Source of the DNA: Paraburkholderia xenovorans LB400 | GTDB taxonomy: Bacteria; Pseudomonadota; Gammaproteobacteria; Burkholderiales; Burkholderiaceae | Assembly (NCBI RefSeq): GCF_000013645.1 | Contig: NC_007951.1 | Span: 4,402,001 to 4,466,000, forward strand | DNA length: 64,000 nucleotides | Direction: 5' to 3' | Part shown: positions 1-8,862 of the stretch, in pieces | How the letters are laid out: every line of letters begins with the position of its first letter | Numbering within the stretch: the first letter of the stretch is position 1 | Notes under the pieces: generated by a model | The model's input: the letters and a program-made list of their open reading frames with translations, nothing else | Databases searched by the model: none | Told to the model about the DNA's origin: nothing | Translations under genes and position numbers: made by a program

Positions 1-61
1 CCGTTCGGGAATGGAGGAGGTTTCGGGAAGTCGGGCATTCATCGGAGTCACCTGCAAATAT

Positions 62-316
62 TCATCGACGGGAAAGCAAGCCGACCGTCACGGCAACGGC
101 GATCAACGCAACGGCGGTGCATACCGGCCATTCGAGCGTATCACCGTCATGGAAGAGACCGGTCACGTTGCCGGCCATGTGCGCGACAGCCGCGCCCAGC
201 ACCCCGGCCAACAGCGCCAGCCACCAACGGGCGCGGCTCGCGCGTCGCAGCGGATGCAGCCACCAGCCCGCCAGGCCGATCGCCGCCCCCAAGACCAGAA
301 GGCCGGGCCACCCCAT
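62..316 (-). CDS. Small three-helix membrane protein, GlsB/YeaQ/YmgE-like
   Basis: An 84-residue hydrophobic protein with three predicted membrane segments (about residues 4-20, 32-50 and 63-80) and a basic C-terminus. The pattern of a Trp/Leu start, a Gly-rich first helix, a His-Pro-Leu turn and a Gly-Ala-rich second helix resembles the transglycosylase-associated (GlsB/YeaQ/YmgE) stress-response family, also 80-90 residues long. Its function is not established. A GAGG stretch lies about 11 bases before the ATG. It is the first gene of the window, and its promoter would lie in the 204-bp gap shared with the divergent response regulator. Family assignment is from pattern only. Confidence 0.6.
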   Translation of the reverse strand: MGWPGLLVLGAAIGLAGWWLHPLRRASRARWWLALLAGVLGAAVAHMAGNVTGLFHDGDTLEWPVCTAVALIAVAVTVGLLSRR

Positions 317-520
317 TAACGGCCGGCCTCGCGCAGTTTCGGATTCGTCTCATGGGCGCAAGGGGCCAAAACAGCTAGCATTTTTGTCTCATTAACTATA
401 GAAGTTCAGCACGGCGCTTTCCGCATAGCGGTTGAGTTTAGGGGTCGGGGTGATGTTAGGCAAGTTGTAAGCCTTACGAAAAAGCCTGGTCCCCGGTCAT
501 TGCCACGCTGAAAGCGCGCC

Positions 521-1231
521 ATGCGAATCGCCCTTATCGAGCCGGACTTGCGGCATGCAGAACTGGTGGGCCGGCTGGTTTTCGCCGGCGGTCACCTGTG
601 TCAGCACTTCACCGCGAGCGTCCCGTTTCTGGCTCGCGCCAACGACGAATTCTTCGACCTTCTCATCACCGAAAGCTGGGCCGGCGACCACTCCGCGGAA
701 GACGTCATCCCACGCGCCCGCGCCATCCTGCCGGGCCTGCCGGTGATCGTGCTGATGTCGGCGCCGCGCGAAAGCCAGATTGTCGCCGCGCTGCACGCCG
801 GTGCCGACGACTGCCTGAGCAAACCGGTCCGCGGCCCCGAGATGCTGGCCCGGGTGGACGCGCTGCTGCGCCGCGCCGGCTTGCGGCGGCCGCCCAACCG
901 GCGGCGCGACATCATCGGCGAATATGCATTCGACGCGGCGCAGTTCGCCGTCACCTTCCGCAACCGGACGGTCACCCTCACGCCGAAAGAATTTCGCCTC
1001 GCGCTGCTGCTCTTCAGCAATCTGTCGCGGCCGGTGTCGCGGGCGCATATTCTCGAAAACGTCTGGACGCGCCGCCGCGACGTAAGGTCGCGCACGGTCG
1101 ACACGCATGCATCGCGCGTGCGTAGCAAATTGCAGCTTCACCCCGAACACGGTTACTGCCTAACACCGCTTTACGGCTACGGCTATCAACTCGATGCGAT
1201 CCCGCCGGAAGCCGTTGCGGCCGTCGAATGA
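521..1231 (+). CDS. OmpR-family response regulator with Glu at the phosphoacceptor site
   Basis: A 236-residue protein with an N-terminal receiver domain (about 1-115) and a C-terminal winged helix (about 130-225, including LTPKEFRLALLL and the DTHASRVRSKL recognition region). The receiver keeps acidic E7 and D9, Ser80 and the conserved Lys101. The residue that aligns with the phosphorylated Asp is Glu51 (FDLLITES). A Glu there often mimics the phosphorylated state, so this may be a phosphorylation-independent DNA-binding regulator (inference). No histidine kinase gene is adjacent. It lies 63 bp upstream of hemA on the same strand. No clear Shine-Dalgarno sequence precedes the ATG. The target genes are unknown. 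Confidence 0.85.
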   Translation: MRIALIEPDLRHAELVGRLVFAGGHLCQHFTASVPFLARANDEFFDLLITESWAGDHSAEDVIPRARAILPGLPVIVLMSAPRESQIVAALHAGADDCLSKPVRGPEMLARVDALLRRAGLRRPPNRRRDIIGEYAFDAAQFAVTFRNRTVTLTPKEFRLALLLFSNLSRPVSRAHILENVWTRRRDVRSRTVDTHASRVRSKLQLHPEHGYCLTPLYGYGYQLDAIPPEAVAAVE

Positions 1232-1262
1232 CGTCTGTGCAATGTGAAAATCGTGGAAACGC

Positions 1263-1268
1263 TATAAT
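1263..1268 (+). promoter_or_regulatory. Perfect -10 box of a putative hemA promoter
   Basis: TATAAT lies 26 bases before the hemA ATG, which would give a leader of about 20 nt. No good -35 hexamer is visible at 16-18 bp upstream, so the promoter may rely on an activator or an alternative -35 contact. Seen directly, but its role is inferred. Confidence 0.45.
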
Positions 1269-1294
1269 ATTGAGCTAAACCATAGCTCCCCCAA

Positions 1295-2581
1295 ATGCAG
1301 CTTCTAACGATCGGAATCAATCACCACACTGCGCCTGTCGCCTTGCGCGAACGCGTGGCGTTTCCGCTCGAACAGATCAAGCCCGCATTGGACACCTTCA
1401 AGAGCATCTGGCTCGGTCCGTCGGCCCGCACGGCGCCCGAAGCGGCGATTCTGTCCACCTGCAATCGCACCGAGCTCTACTGCGCGACCGACGACCAGGC
1501 CGCGCGCGAAGCCGCGATCCAGTGGCTGTCCCGCTACCACAACCTGCCCATCGGCGAACTCGCGCCGCACGTCTACGCGCTGCCGCAGTCGGAAGCCGTG
1601 CGCCACGCGTTTCGCGTTGCATCGGGGCTGGATTCGATGGTGCTGGGCGAGACGCAAATCGTCGGGCAAATGAAGGACGCGGTGCGTACCGCATCCGAAG
1701 CTGGCGCACTCGGCACCTATCTGAACCAGTTGTTCCAGCGCACCTTCGCCGTCGCGAAGGAAGTGCGCAGCACGACCGAAATTGGCGCGCAGTCGGTTTC
1801 CATGGCCGCCGCCGCCGTGCGCCTCGCCCAGCGGATTTTCGACAAGGTCGCGAACCAGCGCGTGCTGTTCATCGGCGCGGGCGAGATGATCGAGCTGTGC
1901 GCCACGCATTTCGCGGCGCAGCAGCCGAAGGAACTGGTGGTCGCGAACCGCACGGCCGAGCGCGGCACGCGTCTCGCCGAACGCTTCAACGGCCGCGCCA
2001 TTCCGCTGTCGGAACTGCCCTCGCGCATGCATGAGTTCGACATCATCGTGTCGTGCACTGCGTCCACCTTGCCGATCATCGGCCTGGGCGCGGTCGAGCG
2101 GGCGGTGAAAGCGCGCCGTCACCGGCCGATTTTCATGGTCGATCTGGCCGTTCCGCGCGATATCGAACCCGAAGTCGGCCAGCTCGAAGACGTGTTCCTG
2201 TACACCGTCGACGACCTCGGCGCGATCGTCCGCGAAGGCAATGCTTCGCGGCAAGCCGCGGTCGCGCAGGCCGAAGCGATCATCGAAACGCGCGTGCAGA
2301 ACTTCATGCAATGGCTCGACGCACGCAGCATCGTGCCGGTGATCCGCCATATGCACACGCAGGCCGACGTGCTGCGTCGCGCCGAGGTGGAACGCGCGCA
2401 GAAAATGCTTGCGCGCGGCGACGATCCGGCCGCCGTGCTCGAGGCGCTGTCGCAGGCGCTCACCAACAAACTGATCCACGGCCCCACGCACGCGCTCAAT
2501 CGCGCGAGCAGCGAAAACCGTGACACGCTCATCGAACTCATGAGCGGCTTCTACAAACACTCCGGTTCCACGGAGCGTTAG
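1295..2581 (+). CDS. hemA: Glutamyl-tRNA reductase
   Basis: A 428-residue cytoplasmic enzyme that reduces glutamyl-tRNA(Glu) to glutamate-1-semialdehyde with NADPH, the first committed step of C5 tetrapyrrole biosynthesis. The start MQLLTIGINHHTAPV is the family N-terminus. The catalytic Cys is C56 in STCNRTELY. The signature region around 99-122 (HAFRVASGLDSMVLGETQI) and the NADP-binding segment (VLFIGAGEMIEL, about 190) are intact, and the C-terminal dimerisation helix follows. The length matches the family. It heads a co-directional run hemA-prfA-prmC, the common proteobacterial order that links haem synthesis with translation termination. Confidence 0.98.
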   Translation: MQLLTIGINHHTAPVALRERVAFPLEQIKPALDTFKSIWLGPSARTAPEAAILSTCNRTELYCATDDQAAREAAIQWLSRYHNLPIGELAPHVYALPQSEAVRHAFRVASGLDSMVLGETQIVGQMKDAVRTASEAGALGTYLNQLFQRTFAVAKEVRSTTEIGAQSVSMAAAAVRLAQRIFDKVANQRVLFIGAGEMIELCATHFAAQQPKELVVANRTAERGTRLAERFNGRAIPLSELPSRMHEFDIIVSCTASTLPIIGLGAVERAVKARRHRPIFMVDLAVPRDIEPEVGQLEDVFLYTVDDLGAIVREGNASRQAAVAQAEAIIETRVQNFMQWLDARSIVPVIRHMHTQADVLRRAEVERAQKMLARGDDPAAVLEALSQALTNKLIHGPTHALNRASSENRDTLIELMSGFYKHSGSTER

Positions 2582-2705
2582 CGGCGCAGCCAGCGCCGCG
2601 CTGTCCGGGCCGTCCGCAAGTGGCCCGCGACGTGCTTCTGACCCAAGGGCATCCGCCCACTCCCTAGTTGTCGTCCTTGCCGGAGCCCGCTCCGATACCC
2701 GCCCG

Positions 2706-3788
2706 ATGAAAACGAGCATGCAACGCAAGCTCGACCAGCTCACTACCCGGCTGGCCGAACTGAACGATCTGTTGAGCCGCGAGGACATCACCTCGAATCT
2801 CGACCAATACCGCAAGCTCACGCGGGAACACGCCGAGCTCGGGCCGGTGGTCGAGCATTACGCGCTGTGGCGCCAGGCCATGAACGACGCCGCCACCGCG
2901 CAGGAACTGCTGGCGGACGCGTCCATGCGCGACTTCGCGGAAGAAGAGATTCGGGCGGCGCGTGAGCGCATGGACAAGCTCGGCGCCGAGTTGCAGAAAA
3001 TGCTGCTGCCGAAAGATCCGAACGACGATCGCAACATCTTCCTGGAAATCCGTGCCGGCACGGGCGGCGATGAATCCGCGCTGTTCGCGGGCGACCTGCT
3101 GCGCATGTACCTGCGCTATGCCGAGCGCAACCGCTGGCAAGTGGAGATGATGTCGGCGAGCGAATCCGACCTGGGCGGCTACAAGGAAGTGATCGTGCGG
3201 ATCGCCGGCGAAGCCGCCTATTCGAAGCTCAAGTTCGAGTCCGGCGGGCATCGCGTGCAACGCGTGCCGGCGACCGAAACCCAGGGCCGCATTCACACGT
3301 CGGCGTGCACGGTCGCGGTCATGCCGGAAGCGGACGAAATCGGCGAAGTCGAGATCAATCCGGCCGATCTGCGGATCGACACGTTTCGCGCGTCCGGCGC
3401 GGGCGGCCAGCACATCAACAAGACCGATTCCGCGGTGCGCGTCACGCACTTGCCGACCGGCATCGTCGTCGAATGTCAGGACGACCGTTCGCAGCACAAG
3501 AACAAGGATCGCGCGCTGAAGGTGCTGGCCGCTCGCATCAAGGACAAGCAATCGCACGAGCAGCAGGCGAAGGAAGCCGCCACGCGCAAGAGCCTGATCG
3601 GCTCGGGCGACCGCTCGGAGCGGATTCGCACGTACAACTTCCCGCAAGGGCGTCTGACCGATCACCGCATCAACCTGACGCTCTACCGTCTCGACGCAAT
3701 CATGGACGGCGATCTCGACGAGCTGATCGCGGCACTCGTCAGCGAGCATCAGGCTGAGTTGCTGGCGTCGCTGGGCGACGCGGACTAA
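2706..3788 (+). CDS. prfA: Peptide chain release factor 1
   Basis: A 360-residue class I release factor that recognises UAG and UAA and triggers peptidyl-tRNA hydrolysis on the ribosome. The GGQ motif is at 233-235 (GAGGQHINKT), and the PAT-type codon-recognition tripeptide at 188-190 (RVPATETQG) marks it as RF1 rather than RF2. The N-terminal coiled coil and full length fit the family. An in-frame Met four codons downstream is a possible alternative start. The stop is 7 bp before prmC, whose product methylates the GGQ glutamine, so enzyme and substrate are adjacent and probably co-transcribed. Confidence 0.98.
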   Translation: MKTSMQRKLDQLTTRLAELNDLLSREDITSNLDQYRKLTREHAELGPVVEHYALWRQAMNDAATAQELLADASMRDFAEEEIRAARERMDKLGAELQKMLLPKDPNDDRNIFLEIRAGTGGDESALFAGDLLRMYLRYAERNRWQVEMMSASESDLGGYKEVIVRIAGEAAYSKLKFESGGHRVQRVPATETQGRIHTSACTVAVMPEADEIGEVEINPADLRIDTFRASGAGGQHINKTDSAVRVTHLPTGIVVECQDDRSQHKNKDRALKVLAARIKDKQSHEQQAKEAATRKSLIGSGDRSERIRTYNFPQGRLTDHRINLTLYRLDAIMDGDLDELIAALVSEHQAELLASLGDAD

Positions 3789-3795
3789 CGCGCGC

Positions 3796-4656
3796 ATGAC
3801 TTCGGCCACGTCTACCGCGCCGACGACACCGGCCGCGCTGTTACGCGCCTCGCCACTGCCACCGCCCGAAGCGCGGATCCTGCTCACGCACGTGCTCGGC
3901 TGGCGGCCCACGCAGCTGATTACGCGCAGCGACGAACCGCTCGGCGCCGAGCTGGTCGAGCGTTACCGGGCTTTAGAAGCGCGCCGCGCGGCCGGCGAGC
4001 CGGTCGCGCAACTGGTCGGCGCCCGGGAATTTTTCGGACTGGATTTCGAAGTCACGCCGCACGTGCTGATACCGCGCCCCGAAACGGAATTGCTGGTCGA
4101 AACCGCGCTGGCGGCGCTGGAAAATCTCTCGCGGCCTCGCGTGCTCGATCTCGGCACCGGAACCGGCGCGATTGCCGTCGCGATCGCATCCATGCGGCCC
4201 GACGCGCAGGTCTGGGCGCTCGACCACTCCGCCGAAGCGCTGGCGGTGGCCACGCGCAACGCCGCCCGTCTGCTCGACGCGAAACGGCCCGGCGGCGCCG
4301 TGGCGTTGACCCAAAGCGACTGGTACGACTCGCTCGACGCCGCGCTGCGCTTTGACGTTATCGTCAGCAATCCGCCGTATATCGCGAGCGGCGATCCGCA
4401 TCTGGCGCAAGGCGATCTGCGCTTCGAACCGCGCGGCGCGCTCACCGACGAAGCCGACGGGCTCAGCGCCATTCGCGCCATCATTGCCGGCGCGCCCACA
4501 CGGCTTGCCGCCGGGGGCGTATTGTGGATCGAGCACGGCTACGATCAGGCGGAAGCCGTGCGCAAACTGCTGACGGCGCGAGGTTTCACCCAGGTCCGCT
4601 CGGAGCGCGATCTCGCCGGCATCGAACGGATCAGCGGCGGACGGTTGGCCGGGTGA
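3796..4656 (+). CDS. prmC: Release factor glutamine methyltransferase
   Basis: A 286-residue SAM-dependent N5-glutamine methyltransferase that modifies the GGQ glutamine of RF1 and RF2. It has an N-terminal helical domain (about 10-95), a Rossmann SAM-binding motif (RVLDLGTGTGAIAVA, about 115-130) and the catalytic NPPY at 192-195 (SNPPYIASGD). It immediately follows prfA with 7 bp between them. The C-terminus is intact. After the gene a GC-rich inverted repeat (about 4680-4710) lacks a T tract, so it is not called a terminator. Confidence 0.97.
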   Translation: MTSATSTAPTTPAALLRASPLPPPEARILLTHVLGWRPTQLITRSDEPLGAELVERYRALEARRAAGEPVAQLVGAREFFGLDFEVTPHVLIPRPETELLVETALAALENLSRPRVLDLGTGTGAIAVAIASMRPDAQVWALDHSAEALAVATRNAARLLDAKRPGGAVALTQSDWYDSLDAALRFDVIVSNPPYIASGDPHLAQGDLRFEPRGALTDEADGLSAIRAIIAGAPTRLAAGGVLWIEHGYDQAEAVRKLLTARGFTQVRSERDLAGIERISGGRLAG

Positions 4657-4774
4657 CCCGCATCGCCTAATATCCACAAAGGCCGAGAGGACAAAGCAGC
4701 GCTCGGCCTGCCGTATCGAAATCCGCTATCATTTCAGCCTATTCCCTACACATAACGGAACCGCAAGGTCAGTC

Positions 4775-5086
4775 ATGGATACGCAACAACGCATCAAGCA
4801 AATCGTCGACGACAACGCCGTCGTCCTCTTCATGAAAGGCACCGCCCAGTTCCCGATGTGCGGTTTTTCGGGCCGCGCCATCCAGATCCTGAAGGCGTGC
4901 GGCGTCGGTGAGATCAAGACCGTCAACGTCCTCGAAGACGACGAGGTCCGCCAGGGTATCAAGCAGTTCTCGAACTGGCCGACCATTCCGCAGCTCTATG
5001 TGAAAGGCGAATTCATCGGCGGCTCGGACATCATGATGGAAATGTACGAATCGGGTGAGCTGCAGCAGTTGTTTGCCGCCGCCTGA
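4775..5086 (+). CDS. grxD: Monothiol glutaredoxin, Grx4 type
   Basis: A 103-residue monothiol glutaredoxin with the CGFS active site (Cys29, in FPMCGFSGRA) and the glutathione-binding WPTIPQLYVKGEFIGGSDI segment. CGFS glutaredoxins bind or transfer [2Fe-2S] clusters as glutathione-bridged dimers, often with a BolA partner; a BolA/IbaG gene occurs at 40.0 kb. An AAGG Shine-Dalgarno lies 8 bp before the ATG. Length and all core motifs fit the family, so it is probably functional and cytoplasmic. Confidence 0.97.
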   Translation: MDTQQRIKQIVDDNAVVLFMKGTAQFPMCGFSGRAIQILKACGVGEIKTVNVLEDDEVRQGIKQFSNWPTIPQLYVKGEFIGGSDIMMEMYESGELQQLFAAA

Positions 5087-5130
5087 GCGGCCACGGTCCA
5101 CACGCTTGCATTCCTGAGGCGCCGCGAGCC

Positions 5131-5730
5131 ATGCAAACACACACTGCGGCGCCACGCCGGCTGATCGTTGCGATCACCGGCGCGACGGGTGCCATCTACG
5201 GCATCCGGCTGCTCGAAACGCTGCGCCGGCTGGGCGGCGTGGAAAGCCACCTGCTGATTTCCAGCGCGGGCTGGCTCAATATCCAGCACGAACTCCGGTT
5301 GAGCAAAGAAGACGTCCATCCGCTCGCGGACGTCGTCCACTCGGTGCGCGACGTGGGCGCGAGCGTCGCGTCGGGCTCTTTTGCCACCGACGGCATGGTT
5401 GTCGCTCCCTGCTCCATGAAGACGCTTGCCAGCGTCGCACACGGTTTCTCGGACAACCTGATCACGCGCGCCGCCGACGTCACGCTCAAAGAGCGCCGCC
5501 GGCTCGTGCTGCTCGTGCGCGAAACGCCGTTCAATCTGGCGCATCTGCGCAACATGACGGCCGTCACCGAAATGGGCGGCGTGATCTTTCCGCCCTTGCC
5601 GGCCTTCTACAACCAACCCGCTTCCATCGACGAAATGGTGGATCACACCGTGGCGCGCGTGCTGGATCTGTTCGCGCTCGGACCGGCTTTGGCCCCGGCG
5701 TGGGCCGGGCTGCGCGGCGCTCAGGAATAG
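5131..5730 (+). CDS. ubiX: Flavin prenyltransferase UbiX
   Basis: A 199-residue flavoprotein that prenylates FMN with dimethylallyl phosphate to make the prenylated-FMN cofactor of UbiD-type decarboxylases (ubiquinone pathway). Visible motifs are the N-terminal GATGAIYGIRLLE FMN-binding loop, the VVAPCSMKTLA segment (about residue 90), DVTLKERRRLVLLVRETP and the NMTAVTEMGGVIFPP region. The length fits the family. The gene is 44 bp after grxD on the same strand. No ubiD is seen in the window. Confidence 0.96.
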   Translation: MQTHTAAPRRLIVAITGATGAIYGIRLLETLRRLGGVESHLLISSAGWLNIQHELRLSKEDVHPLADVVHSVRDVGASVASGSFATDGMVVAPCSMKTLASVAHGFSDNLITRAADVTLKERRRLVLLVRETPFNLAHLRNMTAVTEMGGVIFPPLPAFYNQPASIDEMVDHTVARVLDLFALGPALAPAWAGLRGAQE

Positions 5731-5884
5731 CGCGCCGGGCAGCGCTGAGTCTGTGCATCGGCACAGATTAATAACACCTGCGACACAATCAATTCCGTTT
5801 TCACCCGTTTATCAAACAACGGTTCATCGCTATATTGGTAGCAACCCAATCTCCACGCCGCCCTTTAGCTGCGGTGTTGCTGCC

Positions 5885-6670
5885 ATGAACCGCTTGCCTT
5901 CGCTTTTCCTGTCGCACGGCGCGCCGACGCTGCCGATCGACCCGTCGTTGCCGTCCGCCGAATTTGGCGTACTCGGCGCGCAACTGCCGCGTCCGGAATC
6001 GGTGCTGATGCTGTCGGCCCATTGGGGCACGGCGCAACCGGTGGCGAGCACGTCGACCGCGCCGGAGACCATCCACGATTTTTACGGCTTTCCGCGTCGG
6101 TTATACGAGATTCAGTATCCGGCTCCCGGCGCGCCCGATGTAGCGCGCCGCGCGGCCGTTCTGCTCAACGACAACGGCATCCTTACGGACGTCCAGCCGC
6201 ACGGACTCGACCACGGCGCATGGGTACCGATGCTGCTCATGTTCCCCCATGCCGACGTACCGGTCGCCCAATTGTCGATCCAGCCGCATATGGACGCTGC
6301 GCATCACTTTCGCGTCGGCCGTGCGCTGCGGTCGCAGAGGGACGACGGCGTGATGGTGATCGGCTCCGGCCAGATCACGCACAACCTGCGCGCCGCCGAC
6401 TTCTCTGCGCGCCCAGAGGATGCCGATCCGCGCGTCGCCGAATTCACCGGCTGGTTCGAGGAAAAGCTCGCCGTGCACGATATCGACGCCCTGCTCGACT
6501 ACCGCCGCCAGGCGCCGCACGCGGCACTGATGCACCCTACCGACGAGCATCTGCTGCCTGTATTCGCCGCCCTGGGCGCGGCGGACGACGATTACTCGCT
6601 GGCCATCCAGTCGCTCGGAACCTACCAGCGCTCGCTGGCCATGACGAACTACGTGTTTGGCGCCGCGTGA
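5885..6670 (+). CDS. Extradiol ring-cleavage dioxygenase, DODA/YgiD type
   Basis: A 261-residue member of the class III extradiol (4,5-DOPA dioxygenase-like, YgiD) family. The start MNRLPSLFLSHGAPTL is preferred over an upstream in-frame ATG because the family begins just before the metal-binding LSHGAP motif. Other family motifs are SAHWGT (about 40), HGLDHGAWVPM (about 113) and GSGQITHNL (about 165), which supply the metal-binding His residues. The true substrate (DOPA, catechol or another diol) cannot be read from sequence. A plausible promoter (TTATCA, 16 bp, TATATT near 5809-5836) lies just upstream. The gene converges on the APC permease gene. Confidence 0.88.
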   Translation: MNRLPSLFLSHGAPTLPIDPSLPSAEFGVLGAQLPRPESVLMLSAHWGTAQPVASTSTAPETIHDFYGFPRRLYEIQYPAPGAPDVARRAAVLLNDNGILTDVQPHGLDHGAWVPMLLMFPHADVPVAQLSIQPHMDAAHHFRVGRALRSQRDDGVMVIGSGQITHNLRAADFSARPEDADPRVAEFTGWFEEKLAVHDIDALLDYRRQAPHAALMHPTDEHLLPVFAALGAADDDYSLAIQSLGTYQRSLAMTNYVFGAA

Positions 6671-6701
6671 TCCATCCGTTGTCTTAAGCACGGCTGCAAA
6701 T

Positions 6702-6739
6702 AAAAACCCCCGCCTGAATTGCTTCAGGCGGGGGTTTTT
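6702..6739. terminator. Bidirectional intrinsic terminator
   Basis: A perfect GC-rich stem (CCCCCGCCTGAA pairing with TTCAGGCGGGGG around a short loop) has A5 before and T5 after it. It can therefore end the dioxygenase transcript on the plus strand and the converging APC permease transcript on the minus strand. Confidence 0.9.
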
Positions 6740-6785
6740 GCAGCGGATCCGACTACGATCCAGCCAGCAGACTCAGTGCGGCAGC

Positions 6786-8381
6786 CTAGTGCGCACCAAT
6801 GCCTTCGAGCACTTCATCGTGCTCCTGGCGCTCGTCCAGATATTCCGACCGATAGCCGCTATTCACGCCCCAGTAGTAGAACACCAGCGAAAACGCGATG
6901 ACCACCAGCATGTCCCAGCCGTAAGGGATGAGGTCGTGACCGCCGAACTGCTTGCTGCCGATCAGCGACAGAATCGCCATCACCGGCAGATAGGCGACCA
7001 GCCACCATGCCGCCTTCAGATCACGGCCCCAGCCGGCAAAACCCGACTTCGCCTGAAAGTAGAAGTACACCGGCAACGCGACGACCATCAGCAGAATGAT
7101 CTCGCCGGTCAGCGGCCACTTCGCCCAGTACAGGATCAGCGACGCGCAGACGAACGCGAACGGGGCAATGATCTTCATGCCCGGAATATGCAAGGGACGC
7201 TCGAGGTCCGTTGCCGCACGGCGCAGCGACATCAGGCTGATCGGGCCGGTCAGGTATGAGATCACGGTGGCGACGGAAATCACCGCCGCGAGCGAACTCC
7301 AGCCGCGGAAGAAGAACAGGAAAATGAACGACACCAGCAGGTTGAACCACATTGCCGGGCGCGGCACGCCGTAGAACGGGTGCACGTTGCCGAACATCTT
7401 CGGCATGGTGTTGTTGCGCTCCATCGCGTAGATCATGCGGCTGGTGGTCGCCATGTAGGTCGTACCCGTGCCGCTCGGGCTGACGAACGCGTCGACATAG
7501 AGCAGGATCGCCAGCCAGTTCAGGTTTAGCGCGATCGCCAGTTCCGCAAACGGCGAAGCAAAGTTGAAGTGGCTCCAGCCCTTCATCACGTCGCTCGGGT
7601 TCACCGCGCCGATATACGCGATCTGCAACAGAACATAGATCACCAGCGCCAGCAGGATCGAGCCGATCACCGCGAACGGCACGCTTCTGGCCGGATTGCG
7701 CGCTTCACCGGCAAGGTTGATCGGGCTCTGGAAACCGTTGAACGCGAACACAATGCCGCTCGTCGCCACGGCGGTCAGCACCGCCGACCAGCCGTACGGC
7801 GCGAAGGTACTCACTTCGCCGAAATTTTCCTTGTGGAAGCCCGTCAGCATCAGGCCGAGGATGGTCGCGCCCGGAATCAGAAACTTGAAGATCGTGATTG
7901 CCGAATTGGCGCGCGCGAACAGTTTCACGCCCCAATAGTTCAGCAGGAAGTAAATGATCACGAGTGCCGCGGACAGTAATAACCCGTGGGTGGTTAATGA
8001 TCCGTCCACGAATAACGCATGCGCCCAGGGATAGGGCCATGTACTCATATATTGAATGGATGCTTCAGCCTCGATGGGAATAACTGAAACAATCGCAATC
8101 CAGTTAGCCCATGCGCTGATGAATCCAACCAGCGCACCGTGCGAATAGCGCGCGTAACGCACCATGCCGCCGGATTCCGGGAACATCGCGCCGAGTTCTG
8201 CGTAGGTCAATGCGATCGCGAGAATCACGACCGCGCCGATCACCCACGCACAAATGGCAGCGGGCCCGGCAATTTTTGCAGCCTTCCAGGCGCCGAACAG
8301 CCAGCCCGATCCGATGATCGAGCCCAAGCCGGTGAGCATCAGCGCGAATGGCCCGATGTTCCGTTGTATAGAACTTTTCAC
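6786..8381 (-). CDS. APC-superfamily amino-acid permease
   Basis: A 531-residue integral membrane transporter with about 12-14 hydrophobic segments. The N-terminal IGPFALMLTGLGSIIGSGWLFG is the first helix of the amino acid-polyamine-organocation superfamily, with its Gly-rich unwound substrate site. A GTG start at 8381 is chosen because a GGAG Shine-Dalgarno lies 6-7 bases upstream and the upstream in-frame ATG would add about 80 basic residues atypical for the family. The substrate is unknown; acidic or hydrophobic amino acids are plausible. It converges on the dioxygenase across a shared terminator and diverges from the cold-shock gene. Confidence 0.9.
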   Translation of the reverse strand: MKSSIQRNIGPFALMLTGLGSIIGSGWLFGAWKAAKIAGPAAICAWVIGAVVILAIALTYAELGAMFPESGGMVRYARYSHGALVGFISAWANWIAIVSVIPIEAEASIQYMSTWPYPWAHALFVDGSLTTHGLLLSAALVIIYFLLNYWGVKLFARANSAITIFKFLIPGATILGLMLTGFHKENFGEVSTFAPYGWSAVLTAVATSGIVFAFNGFQSPINLAGEARNPARSVPFAVIGSILLALVIYVLLQIAYIGAVNPSDVMKGWSHFNFASPFAELAIALNLNWLAILLYVDAFVSPSGTGTTYMATTSRMIYAMERNNTMPKMFGNVHPFYGVPRPAMWFNLLVSFIFLFFFRGWSSLAAVISVATVISYLTGPISLMSLRRAATDLERPLHIPGMKIIAPFAFVCASLILYWAKWPLTGEIILLMVVALPVYFYFQAKSGFAGWGRDLKAAWWLVAYLPVMAILSLIGSKQFGGHDLIPYGWDMLVVIAFSLVFYYWGVNSGYRSEYLDERQEHDEVLEGIGAH

Positions 8382-8686
8382 GTCTTCTCCTGTGTCGGCC
8401 GGAGCCGGTGTTTCAGCACCCAGCCCGGCCCCATGCAAGTTTGCAGCAAAACCATGTCGGCACCGCGTGACATCGCTCGTGGCGCTGGAGACGGGTGACG
8501 CACGTGCTTGCGCGACGGTCCATTCTAAACAGGTGCAACCGACGCGCGGCGCGTAGTTTAACGGTTGCACCCCGCCCCTGCAGCGAAACCAAGGGTTCTC
8601 CCTGGCAAAAAAACAGACGGAAAGCAAGGTTTGTAAGCAACTTTTGCGCCCGTTGCCAGAAAATACGTAAAGTTGTGTGGAGACTG
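8382..8686. other. Gene-free stretch between permease and cold-shock promoter
   Basis: About 305 bp with no supported gene. It must hold the promoter of the minus-strand permease. Composition falls toward A+T from about 8590 (A-runs, AAAACAGACGG). I see no convincing -10/-35 pair on the minus strand and no repeat. Confidence 0.5.
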
Positions 8687-8715
8687 TTGACCTTCTCTCA
8701 AAATCGCCGTATAAC
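8687..8715 (+). promoter_or_regulatory. Sigma70-type promoter of the cold-shock gene
   Basis: TTGACC (8687-8692), a 17-bp spacer and TATAAC (8710-8715) form a near-consensus housekeeping promoter. Transcription would begin near 8722, giving a leader of about 140 nt before the cold-shock ATG. Long leaders of this kind act as thermo-responsive elements in cspA-family mRNAs. Confidence 0.75.
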
Positions 8716-8862
8716 GTTCGGGCAGGATTTCAAGCGGCGAGTGAATTGGTCTTTCGTAGTTCGCCCATCAACGGTACTCCGGTTGGTCCCATTACCCCCT
8801 TCCTTGATTTTCATGCACCCTCTGGGCTTCGGCCTTATTTACCATCTTTAGGAACAAGTAAT

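Noticed and set aside
1304..2821. 505-codon minus-strand frame opposite hemA
   Set aside because: Arg/His-rich shadow of hemA with no recognisable motif; hemA itself is certain.
4680..4710. Inverted repeat AGGCCGAG...CTCGGCCT after prmC as a terminator
   Set aside because: The loop is long (14 bases) and there is no T tract on either strand.
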